Of a DNA stretch of 64,000 nt, positions 59,230-64,000 are shown piece by piece (position 1 is the stretch's first letter; every line of letters begins with the position of its first letter). Under the pieces are notes generated by a model, which worked only from the letters and a program-made list of their open reading frames with translations, was not told the DNA's origin and did no database searches. The stretch is from Taibaiella koreensis (lineage in GTDB: Bacteria > Bacteroidota > Bacteroidia > Chitinophagales > Chitinophagaceae), in assembly GCF_003545715.1 (NCBI RefSeq), contig NZ_QVNU01000009.1, positions 62,001 to 126,000 of the forward strand, written 5' to 3'. The position numbers were made by a program, and so were the translations under genes.

Positions 59230-61644
59230 ATGCAACAAAACACGATACCCAATTCCGAATGGGATAATGTGACGGAGGAAAAAGGAGTTGATATCAGGAA
59301 GATCATGAGCAAGGCCCTCAGTCTTTGGCCCTGGATGCTGATCTGTGCCATTATTACAGGAACCGGTGCACTAGTTTATTTATATTTCACGACGCCGGTA
59401 TATAAGGTCAATGCCAAAATACTGATCAAGGACGACGACAAAAAGAGTGGTGGCAGTATGGGCGATCTCTCCATGCTGAAGAGTATAGGCCTGTTGAGTG
59501 GGGCAAGCAATGTGGACAATGAGCTCGAGATCATTAAGAGCTATACTCTAATGAGCAAAGTGGTGAGCGATCTGCAGCTGAACGTAATGTACCGGACGAG
59601 TAAGGCATTGAAGTCGGTAGAGCTTTATGGTAAGCATGCCCCCTTTTCCTTTCGTTTCCTTTCTTTTAACCAGGGGCTTCTTGGTAAGGAATACCAGGTT
59701 TATTCTGTTTCGATCTCCAAGGATGGTTTTGTCGAAACTAAAGACGGAGACGGGGTCTATAAGGCTAAATGGGGAGACACACTACTTTTGCCGGCCGGTA
59801 TTGCTATCGCTGAAAAAAATCCCTACTATTCAGGGGAATGGAAGAAAACGTACGAAGTATTGGTAGCCGATCCTGCAAAGACGACGCGAACCTATATGAA
59901 AGCCCTTGAGGCGGGCATTCCAAACAAACAGGTCAGCACTATAAACCTTAGTCTGGCCAACTCTATTCCGGAGAAAGGCGAGGCGATTATCAATATGCTG
60001 ATCCGGGAATACATGCAGGCCAATGTGGATGATAACAATCGCATCGCGGATAGCACAATGACCTTTATCGATGCCCGTCTGGTAGTAGTGGGCGACCAGC
60101 TTACCGATATTGAAAAGCAAATACAAAGCTTCAAGCAGCAAAATGAGCTGGCCGATCTGAGCGAGCAGGCCAAAGTGCTGATCTCCAATACCGGCGATTA
60201 TACCAAACAGGTAGCCGAACAGGAGGTACAGCTCAATGTGATCGAATCGCTGGAAAAGTACATACAGGAAAATAGTAGTAATACCCGGGTGGTGCCGGCT
60301 TCTCTGGCAGTACAGGATCCTACGCTGGGCGCGCTTATGACCCAGTACAATGCCTTGCTGATGCAGCGATCGCGCCTGCTGCTGTCCTCCACCGAAAGCA
60401 ACCCGATGGTACAGAACATCGACGGGCAACTGCAGGATCTGCGTACCGACATGCTTCATGGTATAACCTCGGTAAAACGTAGCGCAGAGGTGGCTTTGCG
60501 CTCCCTGCGCAGCAATGCCGGACAATTGGAAAGCCAGATCCGCCAGGTGCCGGCCAAGGAGCGGGTATTTCTCGATTATAGCCGGCAGCAATCCATACGC
60601 CAGGAGCTTTACCTCTTCCTGCTGCAAAAGCGTGAAGAAACGGCTATTTCTCGGTCTTCCACCATTGCCAATTCCCGTATCATCGATGCGGCGAAGGCCG
60701 AGGATTATCCCTTTAGCCCAAAGAAAAAAATAATCTTTGCAGTGGCTGTTTTACTTGGCATATCATTGCCCTTTGGCTATGCTTATACCAGGGATCTGCT
60801 CAATACCAAATTGTCTGGTAAAAGCGATATTGAGTCCAATACCAATATCCCGATCATTGGCGAAATAGGGCATAATGAAGAGAATACCTTTATGCTGGTG
60901 ACGCATAAATCGCGTTCCGTGATCTCCGAGCAATTCCGTGCCTTGCGCACCAACCTCCAGTTCCTGCTTACCAATAAAGACGATAAAGTGATCCTGGTGA
61001 CCTCCAGTATGAGTGGCGAGGGTAAATCTTTCATCTCGACCAACCTTGCGGCGGTGTTGGCCATGGCGGATAAAAAGGTAGTGCTGCTGGAACTGGACTT
61101 GCGTAAGCCCAAGATTACCGCATCGCTGGGATTGGGTAGTCGTAAGGGTTTCAGCCAGTATGCTATCGGTTTGGCCACTATGGAAGAGATCGTTCAGCCA
61201 TCGGGTGTGCACGAAAACCTGTACCTGGTATCCTCGGGCCCCATACCGCCCAATCCTACGGAGCTGCTGTTGCACGAGCGTACCGGACAGCTGTTTGAAA
61301 AGCTGAAGGCTGAGTTTGATTATGTAATCGTCGATACCACACCCAACCTGGTTACCGATGCGCAATTGCTGAGCAGCTATGCGCAGGCCACCTTATACAT
61401 CGTGCGGGTAGATGTAACCCGTAAGGAGCAGCTCAAGCTGCCCAATGCTTTGTATCGTGAGCACAAAATGCCGAGTCTGAGCCTTGTGGTCAACGATATT
61501 CGTCAAAAGAAATATGGTGGCGGCTACTATGGTTATGGTTACGGCTATGGCTATGGTTACGGCTATGGTTACGGCGCCTACGCCGAGGATGAGAAGACCA
61601 AAAAGAAAAGCTGGGTAAGGGATCTGCTGGGTAGCAAATCCTGA
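59230..61644 (+). CDS. Wzc-like polysaccharide co-polymerase with BY-kinase domain
   Basis: 804 residues. Wzz domain with membrane segments at both ends (ALSLWPWMLICAIITGTGAL and KIIFAVAVLLGISLPFGYAY) and a central coiled coil (QLTDIEKQIQSFKQQNELAD). The cytoplasmic kinase has Walker A in VTSSMSGEGKSFISTNLAAV, Walker A' in KVVLLELDLRKPKITASLGL and Walker B in FDYVIVDTTPNLVTDAQLLS. The C-terminus carries a strict tyrosine-glycine run (about residues 768-786, from 61525) before AYAEDEKTKKKSW, the likely autophosphorylation cluster. It controls chain length and export together with the Wza-like protein, and is the expected substrate of the phosphatase at 53132. Confidence 0.95.
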   Translation: MQQNTIPNSEWDNVTEEKGVDIRKIMSKALSLWPWMLICAIITGTGALVYLYFTTPVYKVNAKILIKDDDKKSGGSMGDLSMLKSIGLLSGASNVDNELEIIKSYTLMSKVVSDLQLNVMYRTSKALKSVELYGKHAPFSFRFLSFNQGLLGKEYQVYSVSISKDGFVETKDGDGVYKAKWGDTLLLPAGIAIAEKNPYYSGEWKKTYEVLVADPAKTTRTYMKALEAGIPNKQVSTINLSLANSIPEKGEAIINMLIREYMQANVDDNNRIADSTMTFIDARLVVVGDQLTDIEKQIQSFKQQNELADLSEQAKVLISNTGDYTKQVAEQEVQLNVIESLEKYIQENSSNTRVVPASLAVQDPTLGALMTQYNALLMQRSRLLLSSTESNPMVQNIDGQLQDLRTDMLHGITSVKRSAEVALRSLRSNAGQLESQIRQVPAKERVFLDYSRQQSIRQELYLFLLQKREETAISRSSTIANSRIIDAAKAEDYPFSPKKKIIFAVAVLLGISLPFGYAYTRDLLNTKLSGKSDIESNTNIPIIGEIGHNEENTFMLVTHKSRSVISEQFRALRTNLQFLLTNKDDKVILVTSSMSGEGKSFISTNLAAVLAMADKKVVLLELDLRKPKITASLGLGSRKGFSQYAIGLATMEEIVQPSGVHENLYLVSSGPIPPNPTELLLHERTGQLFEKLKAEFDYVIVDTTPNLVTDAQLLSSYAQATLYIVRVDVTRKEQLKLPNALYREHKMPSLSLVVNDIRQKKYGGGYYGYGYGYGYGYGYGYGAYAEDEKTKKKSWVRDLLGSKS

Positions 61645-61702
61645 TCGGTGTTACTAAGGGACTACTGCAATTGTTATCGAAGCATTATCAAGCATTATCA
61701 TT

Positions 61703-63022
61703 ATGGCAAGCGGGCGGCGTTTATTATTCAGGAATATTTTTTCGGTAGGAATCATTCAGATCGCAAACTATTTTTTTCCGCTGATTACTATTCCTATTGT
61801 GTCCAGGATCATTGGACCGGATAAATTCGGCACGATCAATTTTTCCGCGTCCTTCATTGCTTATTTTACCTTGCTGATCGGATTCGGATTTGATATTACG
61901 GCGACACGAAAAGTGGCTGTGGATCCGGGGAACGAACAAAACCGGAACCGGGTTTTCAGCTCTGTCTTTATATCGCAGATTATTTTGCTGACGATCTCTG
62001 TCGTGTTGTTTTCGATATGCCTGTTAAACATCCCTCAGCTAAAAGCAGAAAAGCAGGTTGCGATTTTTACATTCATTACTTGTTTGGCTACGGTGCTGAC
62101 GCAAAATTGGCTATTCCAGGCTATGCAGGACCTGCATAAGATTGCCATACTTTCTTTGATCGGAAAAGTATTGTTTACGGCAGTTATTTTGCTAACGATA
62201 CACAGCCGGGAGGATTATTACTGGCAGCCGCTGGCCTTAAGCGTTTCGCAAGTAGTTGTTGCACTTTGTTCTTTTATATGGTCAGTGAAGAAGTACAAGC
62301 TAAAGCTCCTTAAGACAAGCGTGCGCGATTGCCTGAGTTTATTGTGGCAGGAAAAAGTATTCTTTCTTTCTCTGTGTGTCATCAGCATTTATACCAATAC
62401 CAATATCGTTGTGCTCGGTGTGCTGCATAATAGCGAGAATGTCGGGTTTTACACTGCGGGGCAAAAGCTGATCCTGATTATGCAGATGGTAATCACGGTG
62501 CCGCTGACACAGGCAATATATCCCTACATAGGAAAGGCATTCGGGGACGATTACAACAAAGGTATCGATATGGTACAACGTATGCTTCCCGCCGTTTTCG
62601 GGTTTACATTCCTGGCCGGCCTTGTCATCTTTTTCGGAGCACCCTTATTCATATCTTTTTTTTATGGTAGTGCTTTTCAGCCTGCGGTTACGGTTTGCCG
62701 TATACTGGCATTCGTTCCCATGATCATTGCCCTGGGAACGGTTATGGGTATCCATGTGATGCTTAACCTGAAAATGGATAAAGTATTTCTGAAGGTTACC
62801 TGTATCGGCGCTATTACCGGAGTTGTATTGAATCTCTTATTGGTAAACTTATTGGGGTATATCGGAGCCGCGATCACCTGGACAGTTACGGAGTTTCTCA
62901 ATTTATGCATGCTTACCTTCTTATTGAGGAAACACGGGATACAAATATTCAACCGGGAATATTTTAAACTAAAACAGTGTATCGCCTATTTTTTAAAGCC
63001 CAGATCAAAACAGATCGGCTAA
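61703..63022 (+). CDS. Wzx-type polysaccharide flippase
   Basis: 439 residues with about 12 membrane segments. N-terminus RLLFRNIFSVGIIQIANYFF with PLITIPIVSRIIGPDKFGTI is typical of the polysaccharide/O-unit flippase family (MOP superfamily). Other recognisable parts are NFSASFIAYFTLLIGFGFDI, the RKVA motif area (ATRKVAVDPGNEQNRNRVFS), NWLFQAMQDLHKIAILSLIG and a C-terminal ITGVVLNLLLVNLLGYIGAA. It moves undecaprenyl-linked repeat units across the inner membrane. It lies 58 bases after the BY-kinase gene and 14 bases before an acyltransferase. The substrate specificity cannot be read. Confidence 0.9.
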   Translation: MASGRRLLFRNIFSVGIIQIANYFFPLITIPIVSRIIGPDKFGTINFSASFIAYFTLLIGFGFDITATRKVAVDPGNEQNRNRVFSSVFISQIILLTISVVLFSICLLNIPQLKAEKQVAIFTFITCLATVLTQNWLFQAMQDLHKIAILSLIGKVLFTAVILLTIHSREDYYWQPLALSVSQVVVALCSFIWSVKKYKLKLLKTSVRDCLSLLWQEKVFFLSLCVISIYTNTNIVVLGVLHNSENVGFYTAGQKLILIMQMVITVPLTQAIYPYIGKAFGDDYNKGIDMVQRMLPAVFGFTFLAGLVIFFGAPLFISFFYGSAFQPAVTVCRILAFVPMIIALGTVMGIHVMLNLKMDKVFLKVTCIGAITGVVLNLLLVNLLGYIGAAITWTVTEFLNLCMLTFLLRKHGIQIFNREYFKLKQCIAYFLKPRSKQIG

Positions 63023-63036
63023 ACTATCAGTTGTAA

Positions 63037-63567
63037 ATGGGACTAGCAGGCAAAATAGCAACGGCGGTTGGCTTATCGGAACCGGTAAGAGCATCTTTAT
63101 ATCCAATAAGAACGATGAAGTTGCGGGGAATGTATTACAAGCTCAGGCTACGGAAATGCGGCTGGGGAACGGTCATCGACAAATATGTCAATCTGAAAGG
63201 ACAAAGAAATCTTGAGATTGGGGAAAGCTGTGTGATCAATTCTTTTGTGCACATCTGGGCCGGCCCGGCCGGGTTAAAAATAGGGAACAGGGTAATGATC
63301 GCTTCGCATGTTGCTATCACGACACTGACACACGACTATGAAGATGAGTCCATGCGGTTTGCGCCTCCGGTAGATAAAGGAATTGAAATTGGCGATGATG
63401 TATGGATTGGGGCACATGCTATTATCATGCCCGGTATTCACATTGGTAAAGGCGCCGTGATTGGTGCTGGCGCCGTAGTAACGAAAGACGTGCCGGCACA
63501 TTCCATTGTGGCTGGTGTGCCCGCAAGATTAATGAAGCATGTTAAAGAAGATGTCATTCAGCGATGA
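63037..63567 (+). CDS. Hexapeptide-repeat acyltransferase (LbetaH, WbbJ/maltose acetyltransferase-like)
   Basis: 176 residues. The left-handed beta-helix is seen as hexapeptide steps: [40 protein letters not shown], then [20 protein letters not shown] and [20 protein letters not shown], closing [19 protein letters not shown]. The active-site loop histidine pair is in [11 protein letters not shown]. Such enzymes acetylate sugars, probably decorating the exopolysaccharide in the cytoplasm. It overlaps the next gene by four bases (ATGA), so it is co-translated with it. Confidence 0.9.
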   Translation: MGLAGKIATAVGLSEPVRASLYPIRTMKLRGMYYKLRLRKCGWGTVIDKYVNLKGQRNLEIGESCVINSFVHIWAGPAGLKIGNRVMIASHVAITTLTHDYEDESMRFAPPVDKGIEIGDDVWIGAHAIIMPGIHIGKGAVIGAGAVVTKDVPAHSIVAGVPARLMKHVKEDVIQR

Positions 63568-64000
63568 ATATAGCACGTAAAAAGGTGGACTGGTATAGCG
63601 TTCGGATCGTTATTGCCTTTTTTCTGGGTATACTCTTTGTATATGCCCATGGCATCGACTTTGACGCTGAAGCAGTGGAAAGGAAATTGATTACACTTGA
63701 TAAGGAACCGTCAAAAGCTTCTTTCCTTATCATAACCACGATCGTTCTTTTTATTCTTTATAGTAAAAAAACGAAGATTGATTTCGGCATTGCTCATAAT
63801 TATAAGCTGTGGGGGCTTTTCTTTTTGGTCGTGCTGGCACTGGCTTTTTTAAGAGGTAATATTGAAGGAGATATTACGAATTTCGGAACCATTCTTTTTA
63901 GTTACCTCATGCTTTTCGCTTTGCTGAGGCATACGTACCGGATCAGGTTCTCTGTGCTCGAAGACTGCTTCATCCTCTTATCCGTTGTCTTATTAATGAT
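63564..64000 (+). CDS. Membrane protein, probable O-antigen/exopolysaccharide polymerase (Wzy), 3' end outside window
   Basis: The first 145 codons are visible: [40 protein letters not shown], a second segment [20 protein letters not shown] and further segments ([50 protein letters not shown]). The high content of hydrophobic segments, the position after the flippase and acyltransferase, and a DxAE-like periplasmic loop after the first segment suggest a Wzy polymerase or ligase. No motif proves it. The gene overlaps the acyltransferase by four bases. Confidence 0.55.
   Translation, partial: MNIARKKVDWYSVRIVIAFFLGILFVYAHGIDFDAEAVERKLITLDKEPSKASFLIITTIVLFILYSKKTKIDFGIAHNYKLWGLFFLVVLALAFLRGNIEGDITNFGTILFSYLMLFALLRHTYRIRFSVLEDCFILLSVVLLM

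Noticed and set aside
61525-61580. Possible short CRISPR-like repeat
   Set aside because: The repeat is six bases long, in frame, and encodes the tyrosine-glycine tail; no spacers.
1-64000. tRNA, rRNA, transposase, integrase, CRISPR arrays
   Set aside because: Looked for TTCGANTCC-type tRNA loops, rRNA-like conserved blocks, transposase or integrase motifs and spaced repeats; none was convincing by eye.

Overview
The window looks like chromosomal DNA of a member of the Bacteroidota, most likely the family Chitinophagaceae. Supporting features are a type IX secretion C-terminal sorting domain on a 1977-residue surface protein, a DUF5686/carboxypeptidase-regulatory-like outer membrane protein, two histidine kinases with extracellular propellers, many small lipoproteins with late-starting lipoboxes, and several promoters fitting the Bacteroidota -33/-7 pattern (TTTG, about 20 bases, TAnnTTTG). 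The genus cannot be fixed by eye. No rRNA, tRNA, CRISPR array, transposase or phage gene was seen.

Layout. 1-7.5 kb: the 5' part of dxs (isoprenoid synthesis), a divergent MocR-type regulator with a GNAT acetyltransferase and an MFS exporter, then an AraC regulator with an aromatic-ring FAD monooxygenase. 7.7-13.4 kb: a one-direction run of poorly known genes, namely a WG-like lipoprotein, a DUF1266 protein, three small lipoproteins, a DUF6985-like protein, a nonsense-broken small gene and a DUF4870 membrane protein. Two matching palindromes sit just upstream of two of these genes. 13.4-20.9 kb: a TPR/LuxR-type membrane regulator, a secreted WG-like protein, a royal-jelly-family protein with a quinone-oxidoreductase-like enzyme under a divergent AraC regulator, and a GNAT gene broken by one in-frame stop. 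21-30.4 kb: signalling, with a LytTR regulator plus LytS-like propeller kinase, a NarL-type regulator plus propeller kinase, and an orphan LuxR regulator with a 64-residue companion. 31.3-37.3 kb: the giant repeat-built adhesin. 37.3-45.1 kb: a lipoprotein, purB, a DUF5686 protein, small genes, an SDR remnant and an acyl-CoA dehydrogenase. 45.1-45.6 kb: a 119-bp-period tandem repeat. 45.6-52.1 kb: a five-gene phosphorelay operon of two hybrid kinases, a single-domain receiver, CheR and CheB, with no chemoreceptor or CheA. 53.1-64 kb: the start of an exopolysaccharide locus (PHP-type tyrosine phosphatase, initiating sugar transferase, barrel protein, lipoprotein, Wza-like export protein, BY-kinase/Wzc, flippase, acyltransferase, and the start of a probable polymerase).

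How it works together. The sensing genes (four histidine kinases and four receivers, the CheR/CheB pair, two AraC regulators and a TPR/LuxR regulator) are mixed with surface-facing products (adhesin, outer membrane proteins, lipoproteins, exopolysaccharide), which suggests environmental control of the cell surface. That link is inference from proximity. The strongest unexplained signals are the 119-bp tandem repeat, the paired palindromes in the lipoprotein run, the 11-bp-phased repeats between two divergent promoters at 13.45 kb, the triple TTTCACCC repeat between two response regulator genes, and the unknown barrel/lipoprotein pair inside the exopolysaccharide locus.
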